Shown: positions 1 through 8,841, numbered from the stretch's first letter. The stretch: 37,422 bases of DNA from CAZEMR01 sp964513465 (GCA_964513465.1 CAZEMR010000028.1:1-37422); one strand, 5' to 3'. Notes: generated by a model from the sequence alone, not told the origin. Made by a program: numbers and translations.

Positions 1-20
1 ACAGCTAATTAAATACGAAG

Positions 21-107
21 AGAGACTGCTTCGTCGCTGACGCTCGCAGTGACGAGGCTGTGGCGTGGAGAGACTGCTTCGTCACTGGCGCTCCTCGCAG
101 TGACGAT
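21..107. repeat. Two copies of a REP-like palindromic repeat
   Basis: Two near-identical units of about 35 to 39 bases lie at about 21-55 and 68-107. Each begins GAGACTGCTTCGTC and ends GCAGTGACGA, and the ACTGC and GCAGT arms can pair to form a hairpin. The second copy carries a few extra bases in the centre (CTCCTCGCAG against CTCGCAG). Similar intergenic palindromes occur in many bacteria as dispersed REP-like elements; that they are dispersed in this genome is inference, since only this pair is in the window. Confidence 0.6.
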
Positions 108-162
108 GAGGTGTTTGCCTGATGAGCTGCGCTCTAAGTGATACCGCAGGAGATATGCCACC

Positions 163-193
163 AAAAAAAAGACAGGCCGCGATTGACCTGCCT
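163..193 (-). terminator. Rho-independent terminator of the DUF302 gene
   Basis: Read on the minus strand, AGGCAGGTC pairs with GGCCTGTCT (two G-T wobbles) around a six-base loop, and eight T residues follow. It lies 33 bases beyond the stop of the DUF302 gene, the expected place for its intrinsic terminator. Confidence 0.75.
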
Positions 194-225
194 CATCATA
201 TTTGTTTTCACAAACAAACCAACGG

Positions 226-612
226 TTATAGCGAATTGATGACCTTCTTGAGCTTGTACTGCACTTCCTCGGCGATTGGGCCCAGCTCGGGCGCGCCGAC
301 TGCCTGCATCGATGCTATGGGATCGACTGCGGCGATCTCGATTTTGTTCGGGCCGATCTCCTGGACGATCACGTTGCATGGCAGCATCGTGCCGATTTTG
401 TCCTCGGCGCTGATCGCTTTGTAGGCGTATTGCGGGTTGCATGCGCCGAGTATCTTGTATTTGCGGAACTCAACGCTTAGCTTTTTGTGGAAAGTTTCGG
501 CGACGTTGATCTCTGTGAGCACGCCGAAGCCTTCTTCGCTGAGCGCCTGGGTTGCCTTTTCGATTGCGGAATCAAAGTCGGATTCGATAATCTTGCTGAA
601 ATAGTAACTCAT
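226..612 (-). CDS. DUF302 domain-containing protein
   Basis: The 128-residue product matches the DUF302 family over its whole length: an N-terminal strand and helix (SKIIESDFDSAIEKATQALS), a conserved GFGVLTEINV segment, then LGACNPQYAYKAI and a LPCNVIVQE strand. It has no signal peptide or membrane segment, so it is probably cytosolic. The family is small alpha/beta proteins of unknown biochemical role, sometimes linked to stress or chlorite and sulfur metabolism; nothing here decides that. The gene is single, with its own terminator downstream and a divergent neighbour upstream across an AT-rich gap. Confidence 0.85.
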   Translation of the reverse strand: MSYYFSKIIESDFDSAIEKATQALSEEGFGVLTEINVAETFHKKLSVEFRKYKILGACNPQYAYKAISAEDKIGTMLPCNVIVQEIGPNKIEIAAVDPIASMQAVGAPELGPIAEEVQYKLKKVINSL

Positions 613-878
613 TATTTCACCTGAATTTATGTGGATAAAACGAAAATATTTTCAAAAAATGGAAAGAAAAGGTGAAACGGAATCGCGCCTTTTGTGTTAT
701 ATATATAAACGCGGGCGCAATTTTGGTGATATATTATTATCACGATCCGAATAAAAATATAGTTTAACCGGGCGCCGCGCGATGAATGCAACAAAATGAA
801 AAATTATGCGTTAGTAATTTTAATCCGTGCAATTTTAATTGCTTGGATATTTCCTCCGGAATAATTAATTTTGGAAAT

Positions 879-1307
879 ATGAAAATCAAATTCCTCATAG
901 TCTTTTTTCTCGCTGCCGCAGCAACCCTGATCGCGGCGCAAACAGTGGTCGAATCGCTCACAGCCAAATCCGAAGGCGATTCCATAGTGGTCGAATGGCG
1001 GTCAGCATCCGAATCCGGCATCACTTCTTTCGAGATTGAACGCGCCGGCAAGGATAATCTTTTCCAGCATGTCGACAACGTCAGCCCGCGCGGAGACGGC
1101 TCGCACTACCGCTTTGTTGACGACGAGGTTTATTTTAAAGACAAAGCAGGCCCGCGCGATAAAATCCAACAGAAAACCCAATATTCATACCGACTAAAGG
1201 TCGTATTTGCCGACAACACATACGCTTACAGCGATGTCGTCTATGTGGCGCACCAAGTGAGCAGCATCCGCCGCACATGGGGCATGATTAAAGAGATGTT
1301 CCGCTGA
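879..1307 (+). CDS. Secreted protein with a fibronectin type III-like fold
   Basis: From the ATG at 879 the product is 142 residues with a clear signal peptide (MKIKFLIVFFLAAAATLIAA, cleavage near AQT). An upstream in-frame ATG at 786 would put 31 polar residues before the signal, so 879 is preferred. The mature part (VVESLTAKSEGDSIVVEWRS, then ITSFEIERA, then YSYRLKVVFADN) has the strand pattern of a single fibronectin III-like module, including the WRS and Y-Y-Y core positions. These modules usually mediate adhesion or accompany secreted enzymes. It sits 101 bases before a secreted metalloprotease on the same strand. No clear Shine-Dalgarno was found. The function is unknown. Confidence 0.7.
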   Translation: MKIKFLIVFFLAAAATLIAAQTVVESLTAKSEGDSIVVEWRSASESGITSFEIERAGKDNLFQHVDNVSPRGDGSHYRFVDDEVYFKDKAGPRDKIQQKTQYSYRLKVVFADNTYAYSDVVYVAHQVSSIRRTWGMIKEMFR

Positions 1308-1408
1308 TCCCGATTTTCCTCGATTATTATCTGTCAATTTTGTAATTTATATGCGTCAAATTCGTTATTTTCTAATGAATTTTCGATGTATTATTTTCGG
1401 GGTGGCAG

Positions 1409-3046
1409 GTGCGATTTTCCTTATTTTTAATTATCTTAGTTATGATTCCCTTTGCATCAAGGGCCGAATCCGGCGGTGATTTCCCGAATGACCGCAAATG
1501 CCTTACATTCATGCCCGAAGCCCGAAAGCGTTCAATGCCCGAGCTTATGGACAATCGTCCGGTTAATCAGACCGCATATCGCACGCCTTCCGGAAATTTT
1601 CTGATACATTACGACACCACAGGCTCCGAAGCCGTCGATCTGCGCGACGCCAACCACAACGGCACGCCGGATTATATCGACTCCGTGGCCTATTATTTCG
1701 AGCTCGCACACGATACATATGTCAATCAAATGGGCTATATCACTCCGATCCCGGACAATCTCAACGCCGGGCCGGAGTATGATATCTATATAAGCGACCA
1801 GGGCAACAAGGGCGGCGCCTATGGCTGGACTTTTGCGGAGTCAAGGATTTTCCCGGAAAAGGTCTTTCCGCGCTATTATACTTATATTGTGATTGATAAC
1901 GACTACAGCCCGACTGATTCGAGCAGCCACAGCGGCCGCAAAACCCGCTCGTATTATACCACCGGCATCGACGGCATGAAAATCACCGCTATTCACGAAT
2001 TGCACCACGCAATCCAGTACCGATACGGCTATCTGACTTCGATGAGCACTATCGCCGAGATGACCAGCACCTTTATGGAATATCGATTCTTCCCGGAAAT
2101 CCATGATTTTTATCAATATGTGAATAGTTTATTCGATAATATTTCGCGCTATGCTTTCGGCTCGGGCGATCCGCTGGCGGGCTATCGTTATTCGATCTTC
2201 GGACAATATTTATATAAAAATTTCGGGGACAGCCTGCTGCTCAGAATGTGGGAAATCATCGGCGGGGGCACCACTGCTTATGCGGCGCTGGACAGCGCTA
2301 TCGTCGAGCGCGGCAGCAATATCGAACTCGAGTGGCGCCGATTTACGCCCTGGCTGTATTATACCGGCGAGCGCGCAGTCGATGGGCAATATTTCGATAA
2401 CGCAGCCGATTTCCCGGAGCTAAGCCCAACCGAAGAGCGGGGAATCGAGTATCCTTCGACCATGATCTCCGGCGCGATGAATGCATTCGGACACGAAATG
2501 GTCCGGATCAATAATAATTCACTATGCGGACGAACGCCGGACGAGCTCGATGTGCTGCTGGCCAACACCGACCGCCGCGCGCTTACCGAGGAATTCCAGC
2601 GGCAGACAAATTACACGATTGCCTGCACTGGCGGATTTATGGACGGATTCGAGCATATCGGGCCGTTTTATTATAAATTCAGCGGCGATGCGGCTCTGCT
2701 TATGGATTCCAAATTCGTATCCGAGGGAGAGGACGCACGCGAAATCGCATACGCATTCCCGAATCCCTTCGATCCCGGTCGGCACGACGCCCTCTGGCTG
2801 CCGCTTCCGGTCGAATCCGCAAAGATCGACGAACAGATCGAATTCCAGATATTGGACGCCAGGTTGAAAATAATATACGCAGGATCAGTGATGCCCGAAC
2901 TTCGCGGCGATTTCTATGCGCTGCCCTGGCAGGATTTCCCCGACGAACTCGGCAGCGGAGTATATTTCTATCGCCTGCCGGATGTGCCAGCCTGCGACGG
3001 GACTTCCAAATCGCATTTCGGAAAATTCGCAATTCTGAGAAAGTAA
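1409..3046 (+). CDS. MXAN_6640-family putative secreted metalloprotease
   Basis: The start is GTG at 1409, giving a 545-residue protein with a signal peptide (RFSLFLIILVMIPFASRA). Residues 80-91 form a calcium-loop-like DANHNGTPDYID motif, and HELHH at 196-200 is the HEXXH zinc site, inside the typical TAIHELHHAIQY context of the MXAN_6640 family. The C-terminus, from YAFPNPFDPGRH at about residue 450, resembles the FlgD Ig-like or type IX sorting modules that end extracellular proteins of FCB bacteria. It is therefore probably exported and acts outside the cell or at its surface. It is followed after one base by an ABC ATPase gene. Substrate is unknown; family assignment is strong, protease activity is inferred from the motif. 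Confidence 0.85.
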   Translation: MRFSLFLIILVMIPFASRAESGGDFPNDRKCLTFMPEARKRSMPELMDNRPVNQTAYRTPSGNFLIHYDTTGSEAVDLRDANHNGTPDYIDSVAYYFELAHDTYVNQMGYITPIPDNLNAGPEYDIYISDQGNKGGAYGWTFAESRIFPEKVFPRYYTYIVIDNDYSPTDSSSHSGRKTRSYYTTGIDGMKITAIHELHHAIQYRYGYLTSMSTIAEMTSTFMEYRFFPEIHDFYQYVNSLFDNISRYAFGSGDPLAGYRYSIFGQYLYKNFGDSLLLRMWEIIGGGTTAYAALDSAIVERGSNIELEWRRFTPWLYYTGERAVDGQYFDNAADFPELSPTEERGIEYPSTMISGAMNAFGHEMVRINNNSLCGRTPDELDVLLANTDRRALTEEFQRQTNYTIACTGGFMDGFEHIGPFYYKFSGDAALLMDSKFVSEGEDAREIAYAFPNPFDPGRHDALWLPLPVESAKIDEQIEFQILDARLKIIYAGSVMPELRGDFYALPWQDFPDELGSGVYFYRLPDVPACDGTSKSHFGKFAILRK

Positions 3047-3047
3047 T

Positions 3048-3686
3048 ATGACCCGACTGACCGCCGAAAATCTATCCAAAGCCTATGTTTCGGATAATTA
3101 TATATTCAGAGGAATTTCCTTCGAAATCCCGGCTGGCAAGGCTTTGTGCGTATTCGGGCCCAACGGATCGGGCAAATCCACATTGCTGAAATTGCTTGCC
3201 GGAGCAATGCAGCCGAACGATGGAAAGATCATTCTGAATATTAATGATGAAATTATCCCGAAGGAAAAGCGGTTCTCACGCATCGGATTCGTCGCGCCAT
3301 ATCTGAATTTATACGATGAATTCACTACGATCGAAACCGCACGGATACTAGCCGGAATGCGGGGCAGCGAATTTTCCGCAAGCAGGCTTGAGGAATTTTC
3401 CGAAACCCTTGGGATGACTGAATATATAAACAAGCCGATCGGTGAATTCTCCTCCGGAATGAAGCAGCGCGCGAAGTATCTGCTGGCGATGATCCACAGC
3501 CCGGAGCTGCTGCTCATCGACGAGCCATCGACCAATCTGGACGAGGCGGGCTATTCGGCTGTAGTCGGTCTTATCAGGTCGCATCTCGGCAGCGGCGGAC
3601 TGCTTGCAATCGCCACTAACGAAAAGCGCGACAAAGAATTAGCAAATCAATTCATTGAATTAAAAATAAACAAAGATAAATTATGA
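3048..3686 (+). CDS. Orphan ABC transporter ATP-binding protein
   Basis: A 212-residue ABC ATPase with Walker A GPNGSGKS (37-44), signature SSGMKQR (135-141) and Walker B LLLIDEP (154-160) plus a D-loop (STNLDE). Two normally conserved elements differ: the Q-loop region reads GFVAPYLNLYDEF without the glutamine, and the switch histidine is Asn (AIATNEK). The same look is known in CcmA-like ATPases of some FCB bacteria, so it may be a lineage feature rather than decay. No permease gene is adjacent, so the transported substrate is unknown. The gene starts one base after the protease stop and its stop overlaps the next start by four bases, so these three genes are very likely co-transcribed. Confidence 0.85.
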   Translation: MTRLTAENLSKAYVSDNYIFRGISFEIPAGKALCVFGPNGSGKSTLLKLLAGAMQPNDGKIILNINDEIIPKEKRFSRIGFVAPYLNLYDEFTTIETARILAGMRGSEFSASRLEEFSETLGMTEYINKPIGEFSSGMKQRAKYLLAMIHSPELLLIDEPSTNLDEAGYSAVVGLIRSHLGSGGLLAIATNEKRDKELANQFIELKINKDKL

Positions 3687-4639
3687 GGTTATTGATGAAA
3701 TCACTGATTACCGCAATAGTATTTTTTCTGATCGCATGCAGCCCGGATTCCGATGGCCAGCAGTCTCAGGCGCCCGTCGCCCGGATGCAGCAACATGAAA
3801 TACCCAAAAATTTTAATAATTATATATCCACACTCAGACTCCCCGACCGGCTGGAGCTTTGCGGCGAGGAAATCCCGCTCGACATCCCCGAGGTGCGCCA
3901 GCGCGCCGAACGCGAATTCTATTTATTGCTGCAGCAGCCGGGCCAGATAATGCTCTACCTGAAGCGATCGGGACGGTATTTCCCGATGTTCGAGCGAGTA
4001 ATCCGCGAGAATAATATGCCGGAGGATATAAAATTCCTTGCGGTGGCAGAAAGCGCTTTATATCAGGCGATATCATCGGCCGGCGCTATTGGTCTTTGGC
4101 AGTTCATGAAGGATACCGGCCGGAAGATGGGCCTGCGGATCGATTATTACGTCGACGAGCGCCGCCACCCCGAGAAAAGCGCTCGCGCTGCGATGAAATA
4201 CCTTCGCCAGGGCTACGCCGGCAGCAAATCATGGATACTCACGCTTGCGGGATATAATATGGGCCACACAGGTGTGAAACGCAGACTCGCCCACCAGTCC
4301 GCAGACGATTATTTCGATCTGTATCTGAACGAGGAAACCTCGCGCTTTATTTTCCGGATTGCGCTTATCAAGGAATTTATGACCAATCCTGCCAAATACG
4401 GATTTGTGGTCGATCCCGCGGATTTATATACCGAGCCGAACGTGCGAAAAGTAGTTGTCCGCACAAATATCAAAGACCTGGCGGACTGGGCTATTAAGCA
4501 GGGCACATCCTATAAATATGTGCGGATGCTGAATCCCTGGATACTCGGCAAAAGCCTCCCCTGGCCGCGAAAGGGCGAAACATGGGAGATCGATCTCCCC
4601 GCCGAGGGCGCCAGCCACCCGTTCGGGAAGCTGGATTAA
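3683..4639 (+). CDS. MltD-like lytic murein transglycosylase, lipoprotein
   Basis: The 318-residue protein starts with a lipoprotein signal ending in a lipobox (FFLIAC, Cys19; a second ATG four codons in is equally possible). The SLT/GH23 domain spans about residues 85-210: catalytic Glu123 in VAESAL, then SSAGAIGLWQFM and LAGYNMG, the order seen in MltD. It would cleave the beta-1,4 bond between MurNAc and GlcNAc of peptidoglycan, forming 1,6-anhydroMurNAc, from the inner face of the outer membrane. The C-terminal stretch (VVVRTNIKDLADWAIKQG, then LNPWI) looks like one degenerate LysM-type wall-binding module. Start overlaps the ABC ATPase stop (ATGA). Its stop overlaps the end of the convergent pyruvate kinase gene. 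Confidence 0.87.
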   Translation: MRLLMKSLITAIVFFLIACSPDSDGQQSQAPVARMQQHEIPKNFNNYISTLRLPDRLELCGEEIPLDIPEVRQRAEREFYLLLQQPGQIMLYLKRSGRYFPMFERVIRENNMPEDIKFLAVAESALYQAISSAGAIGLWQFMKDTGRKMGLRIDYYVDERRHPEKSARAAMKYLRQGYAGSKSWILTLAGYNMGHTGVKRRLAHQSADDYFDLYLNEETSRFIFRIALIKEFMTNPAKYGFVVDPADLYTEPNVRKVVVRTNIKDLADWAIKQGTSYKYVRMLNPWILGKSLPWPRKGETWEIDLPAEGASHPFGKLD

Positions 4640-6060
4640 GTTACTTCGTGGACTTTGATCATATTCTGCGGCATTACCTTGTTGGCAGACAGCCCGGCGA
4701 CATATACGAGGTTATCGCCCACGCTGACGAATTCGTGATCGGTCACCAGATCGCTCAACTGGCGGAAGATGTCCTCGTGAGGGCCGTCGCGGTCGATCAG
4801 CTTAGGATAAACGCCCCAGACGTACGATAGATTCCGCATGGTATCGCAGGTATCGGTCAGCGCGATAATCGGCACCCGTGGCCTGTATTTTGCGATATTC
4901 GCAGCGGTATAGCCCGACATCGTCAGCGAAATTATCGCCGCGGCTTTGATCTGGTCGGCAATTTCGCAGGACGCCTTGCCGAGCGCGTCGGAGATGCTTT
5001 CGATTGATTTTTCGGGTACTTTGTACTGATCGCCGGTGGTGGAATACTGCTCCTCGACTATATTTATTATTCGCGACATATAATCGACCGCATCGAACGG
5101 ATAATCGCCCACGCTTGTCTCGCTGCTGAGCATCACGCAGTCGGTGCCGTCGAGCACCGCATTGGCCACATCGCTCGCTTCGGCGCGTGTGGGCCGTGGG
5201 TTCGAGATCATCGACTCCAGCATCTGGGTGGCCACAATCACCGGCTTGCCGTAGTAATTGCAGCGCCTGATGATTTGCTTCTGAATCATCGGCACTCGCT
5301 CGGCGGGCATTTCGAGTCCGAGGTCGCCGCGGGCAACCATTATCCCATCAGACTCGCTGATTATGTCCTCCATGTCCTCATAGCCCTCGTACCGCTCAAT
5401 CTTGGCTATCACCGGGACCGATCGCCCGAATATCTTCATCGTCGTCTTCAGCTCGAGCACATCGCGTTCGGAACGCACAAACGACAGGGCGACGGAATCG
5501 ACACCGATTTCGAGGCCGAATTTCAGATCGTCGATGTCTTTTTTGCTGAGAGTCGGCGCGGTGCTGGGCACTCCGGGAGTGACTATCCCCTTGTTATTAC
5601 TCAGCTTACCGCCTTTGACCACAGTTGTGATTATATCCGGATAGTCAACTTTCTCGATTTTTAAAATTATATACCCATCGTCGACTAGTATCGTATTGCC
5701 CGACTTGACCTCCTTGATGAGCGGCTTGTAGGTGGTGCCCACCCGCTGGCTATTGCCTAACTCGATATCCTCGACTGTGATAACGAATTTCTGGCCGTCT
5801 TCGAGTTCGACTTCGCCGTTTTCGACTTTGCCTGTGCGGATTTTCGGGCCCTGCAGGTCCTGGATTATAGCCACTTCTTTGCCGGCGCGCCTGGATGCCT
5901 CGCGAATTTCTTCGAGTGTGCGTTTGTGATCTTCGTGACTGCCATGAGAGAAATTAAGCCTGGCGGCATCCATACCCTTTTCGATTAATTTTACGAGGTT
6001 CTCCACCCCCGATGTAGACGGGCCGATGGTACAGATTATCTTTGTTTTGCGTAAATTCAT
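4636..6060 (-). CDS. pyk: Pyruvate kinase
   Basis: A full-length 474-residue pyruvate kinase, converting PEP and ADP to pyruvate and ATP in the last step of glycolysis. Seen: N-terminal KTKIICTIGPS, RLNFSHG, the beta-barrel residues VIAKIE (catalytic Lys) and GIMVARGDLG, and ATQMLESM, followed by the C-terminal allosteric domain. The cation-site segment reads DLQGPKIRTG (Leu69, Gln70, Lys73); the equivalents Leu113/Gln114/Lys117 in rabbit numbering mark K+-independent enzymes, whereas K+-dependent ones have Thr/Lys/Glu. The upstream membrane-protein gene is 65 bases away on the same strand. The 3' end overlaps the convergent lytic transglycosylase gene by three to four bases, leaving no space for a terminator between them. 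Confidence 0.97.
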   Translation of the reverse strand: MNLRKTKIICTIGPSTSGVENLVKLIEKGMDAARLNFSHGSHEDHKRTLEEIREASRRAGKEVAIIQDLQGPKIRTGKVENGEVELEDGQKFVITVEDIELGNSQRVGTTYKPLIKEVKSGNTILVDDGYIILKIEKVDYPDIITTVVKGGKLSNNKGIVTPGVPSTAPTLSKKDIDDLKFGLEIGVDSVALSFVRSERDVLELKTTMKIFGRSVPVIAKIERYEGYEDMEDIISESDGIMVARGDLGLEMPAERVPMIQKQIIRRCNYYGKPVIVATQMLESMISNPRPTRAEASDVANAVLDGTDCVMLSSETSVGDYPFDAVDYMSRIINIVEEQYSTTGDQYKVPEKSIESISDALGKASCEIADQIKAAAIISLTMSGYTAANIAKYRPRVPIIALTDTCDTMRNLSYVWGVYPKLIDRDGPHEDIFRQLSDLVTDHEFVSVGDNLVYVAGLSANKVMPQNMIKVHEVT

Positions 6061-6125
6061 TTCAAATAACTATTTAAATTTATTTTACAAAATTTTTATA
6101 ACAAATCTATCTTATTTATGTTAAT

Positions 6126-6839
6126 TCAGAATAAATAAAGAATCGTCCGGACCGATATATATATAATATAGCCGGATACTGCCAGCACAACAGCGGCGGC
6201 CGCTCCGGTCAGGATCAACTGAATCGTCTTGCGGCGGGTCAGCAGATGATAAATTATCCCGACGATTGCGACGAAAAAGAGAGCGATATCGTGGTATTGG
6301 TTAATCAGCTCCGCACGAATAGTCTTCAGCGGCCTTCTGAATAATTCGGAAACATACACCACCTGGGTCGAATGCTCCACATCGAACGCCCTGGCATAGC
6401 GGCCCGCGGTATTGCCTGTGGCCTCGCATAGCTGAAGATAGAATTTATTAGTATTTTCCGTGGTATACGATTTGTGAGCGCTCTCGCCGGGGTCGAGCGG
6501 AACGAGAGGCGAAAGCCTGTTGTCGAACGGTATGGCGGGCAGCCAGCGATACATCACATCGGTGCGGCGGAGCATCACCAGGCAGCGGCTTTCGTCCGTA
6601 TTATTTTTTATAATAAACGCCTGAGGGCCGGCCGGCGGATAGACCATCTCGTAGGCCGGCGGCACCAGCCGCATCGCAGCAAAAAATATGAACAAAGCCC
6701 AGAGAGGAATCGTTAGCCCGATTTTGACGATAAACTGCGATATTCCGTGAGCCATGCGCTGCTTTTTGAACAATAGCAGATACCACAGCCACAGATATAC
6801 GCCGAATGAAAGCAGATAGATAATTGTTAGAATCAGCAT
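6126..6839 (-). CDS. Predicted four-helix membrane protein, function unknown
   Basis: The 237-residue product has two N-terminal transmembrane helices (about 2-23 and 36-60), a soluble loop of roughly 120 residues (about 62-182, with FIIKNNTDESRCLVMLRR and NKFYLQLCEA), then two C-terminal helices (about 184-200 and 207-235). The loop probably lies outside the cytoplasm and has alternating strand-like segments. I do not recognise the family. It is upstream of pyruvate kinase on the same strand with a 65-base gap and could be co-transcribed with it. ATG at 6839 begins directly with the first membrane helix, which supports that start. Confidence 0.65.
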   Translation of the reverse strand: MLILTIIYLLSFGVYLWLWYLLLFKKQRMAHGISQFIVKIGLTIPLWALFIFFAAMRLVPPAYEMVYPPAGPQAFIIKNNTDESRCLVMLRRTDVMYRWLPAIPFDNRLSPLVPLDPGESAHKSYTTENTNKFYLQLCEATGNTAGRYARAFDVEHSTQVVYVSELFRRPLKTIRAELINQYHDIALFFVAIVGIIYHLLTRRKTIQLILTGAAAAVVLAVSGYIIYISVRTILYLF

Positions 6840-6973
6840 AGGGTTTGATTACTAATTTCGGAAATTTTTCCAAATTTAATTGATTTTGTTGGTTTTTAGA
6901 AATAATATATCCAAATGTTCGACTTTTACGACATATCGCCCGATTAATCTCTCACAATTAATTCAGGAGTACT

Positions 6974-7570
6974 ATGCACTTTCTATCGAAAATTTTCATC
7001 GTCATTCTGTTTTTCGCAATCCAGGCAATTAATCTCAGCGCACAGGACGAACCCGAAAAAGCCGAAAATCTATTCGATAACAGCGAAGTATCCGGCTTTG
7101 CGGGCGTCGGGCTCGAAATCGCCTCCATCAATGGCAAACCATCGCTGGCGTTCGGCACACAGGGCGCGGTTACCTTCAGCGGCGACAATTTTTCGTTCCT
7201 CGTCGGAATTTATTTTCTCAATCCCGACACCGAACACAAGGCCGCCTATGTCCCCACCGATTCCGAAACCGAGGTCGATCTCGCCAACTGGGGCGCAATG
7301 CTCGGCTATATCTACCGCCCGGCTAAGCTGTTCCACACCCGCGTGGGCTGCCGCTTTGGGTGGGGATCGATCAAGAACCCCGCCACCCAGAACGCCACCC
7401 GCCCGTTTATACTGACTCCGCACGTCGATCTGGAGCTGAATCTGTCGGAGCACCTGAAGGCAGCCGTCGGCGCCGGCTATAAGATGTACATCGGAGTCGA
7501 CGAGAATTTATTCGAAACCAGCGAATTCAACAGCCCGATGGGCCAGGTAGCCCTATTGTGGTATTTCTGA
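6974..7570 (+). CDS. Small outer-membrane beta-barrel-like protein
   Basis: A 198-residue protein with a signal peptide (MHFLSKIFIVILFFAIQAINLSAQ, cleavage after SAQ). The mature part is made of alternating short strands with Gly and aromatic residues (SGFAGVGLEIAS, FSFLVGIYFL, WGAMLGYIYRP, HTRVGCRFGWG, LKAAVGAGYKMYIG) and ends in VALLWYF, with the C-terminal Phe typical of outer-membrane barrels. About eight strands would fit its size. A good Shine-Dalgarno (CAGGAG) precedes the ATG. An intrinsic terminator follows, so it is a single-gene unit. Function is unknown. Confidence 0.75.
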   Translation: MHFLSKIFIVILFFAIQAINLSAQDEPEKAENLFDNSEVSGFAGVGLEIASINGKPSLAFGTQGAVTFSGDNFSFLVGIYFLNPDTEHKAAYVPTDSETEVDLANWGAMLGYIYRPAKLFHTRVGCRFGWGSIKNPATQNATRPFILTPHVDLELNLSEHLKAAVGAGYKMYIGVDENLFETSEFNSPMGQVALLWYF

Positions 7571-7608
7571 TAATCAAAGAATCTCTCGATATTAAATCAA
7601 TCGGCCGG

Positions 7609-7641
7609 GCCGCTGAATTTAATTATTCGGCGGCTTTTTTT
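7609..7641 (+). terminator. Rho-independent terminator after the beta-barrel gene
   Basis: GCCGCTGAAT pairs with ATTCGGCGGC (one G-T wobble) around the six-base loop TTAATT and is followed by seven T residues. It lies 39 bases beyond the stop at 7570. Confidence 0.9.
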
Positions 7642-7779
7642 ATGAACTTCTGTTTCCTGTTTTTCTTCACTTATGCTTAAATGTATCTTTATATCAATTT
7701 CATTATCGTTAATTAATTTGTCGGGATGAAAAATCCGGCTCGCTAATATTCGGAAATTGATAAAAAATTATTCAAAAGA

Positions 7780-8841
7780 ATGAACGACAGGGTAATATTA
7801 AAAAATCTGGACAAAACGCGCAACTATTCGCCGGTTATAACATTAAACGATGATGAGCCGGTCGTGATATTCAGCGATCTGCATATGGGCAACGGCAGCT
7901 CGCGGGATGATTTTTTGCCCAATTCCGGATTGTTTGAATATATTTTAAATAATTATTACCTCTCAAATCAAAGCCGGCTGGTACTCAACGGCGATGTCGA
8001 GGAGCTTTATAAATTTCGGCTTGGATCGATTACCAAAAAATGGCACAATTTGTACTCAATTTTCCATGAGTTCAGCCAAAAGGATCGATTTTATAAAATT
8101 ATCGGCAACCACGACTATGAGCTGCAGTTCGCCCGCCGCAGGGGTATCAACCGGAATCTGCTTCAGGGCCTGAGGCTGCACTCCTCGGGCGGCGAAATAT
8201 TCATATACCACGGCCACCAGACCTCGAATTATATGGATACCTACAACCGGCTGAGCCTCTATCTGGTGCGCTATCTCGTCCACCCACTTCGAATCAGGAA
8301 CCTTACATTTACCCTGAACAGCCGCAAAATATTTCGCACCGAACGCCTCTCCTATGAATTCTCCGCTCGCAATAGAATAATATCGATAATCGGCCATACG
8401 CATAAACCGCTGTTCGAATCATTTTCTAAGCGCGACACGCTGACTTATAATATCGAACGGCTATTGCGCAAATATCCTAAGGTAAACAAAGAAAAAAAGA
8501 AAAGAAAAATCGAGAAAAATATACGCGAATTCAGCGAGGAACTAAAAAATCTTCGGGAAAAAAATATAATAAATCTGCGGGACGAAGTTTATCACGACGG
8601 CCTTCTCGTGCCCTCGCTGTTCAATACCGGCGCTGCAATCGGCAAGCGCGGACTCACCGGAATTGAAATCGCAGGCGGCAAAATCTCGTTGGTCTATTGG
8701 TTCGACCGCCACCGGAGCGAGCGTTATATTAACTATAAAGGGATCGATACATATCAGCTTCCCGGCACTGATTACTTTAAGGCAATTCTCAAATCCGAGA
8801 ATCTGGATTATATCTTCGCGCGGATCAATCTGATGGCTTAG
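7780..8841 (+). CDS. Calcineurin-like metallophosphoesterase
   Basis: The 353-residue protein holds all metallophosphoesterase motifs in order: SDLHMG (Asp33, His35), NGDVEE (Asp72), GNHD (109-112), YHGHQ and GHTH. These bind two divalent metals and hydrolyse phosphomono- or diesters. The arrangement recalls UDP-2,3-diacylglucosamine hydrolase-type (LpxH/LpxG-like) enzymes, but the length and the charged, probably coiled-coil insert at about 225-275 (KEKKKRKIEKNIREFSEEL) differ, so the substrate is open. No signal peptide is seen. No obvious Shine-Dalgarno precedes the ATG. The gene ends against the convergent HAD gene with a four-base overlap. Confidence 0.85.
   Translation: MNDRVILKNLDKTRNYSPVITLNDDEPVVIFSDLHMGNGSSRDDFLPNSGLFEYILNNYYLSNQSRLVLNGDVEELYKFRLGSITKKWHNLYSIFHEFSQKDRFYKIIGNHDYELQFARRRGINRNLLQGLRLHSSGGEIFIYHGHQTSNYMDTYNRLSLYLVRYLVHPLRIRNLTFTLNSRKIFRTERLSYEFSARNRIISIIGHTHKPLFESFSKRDTLTYNIERLLRKYPKVNKEKKKRKIEKNIREFSEELKNLREKNIINLRDEVYHDGLLVPSLFNTGAAIGKRGLTGIEIAGGKISLVYWFDRHRSERYINYKGIDTYQLPGTDYFKAILKSENLDYIFARINLMA

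Noticed and set aside
122..442. Short frames on both strands near the left edge
   Set aside because: They overlap the DUF302 gene and its terminator and show no protein features.
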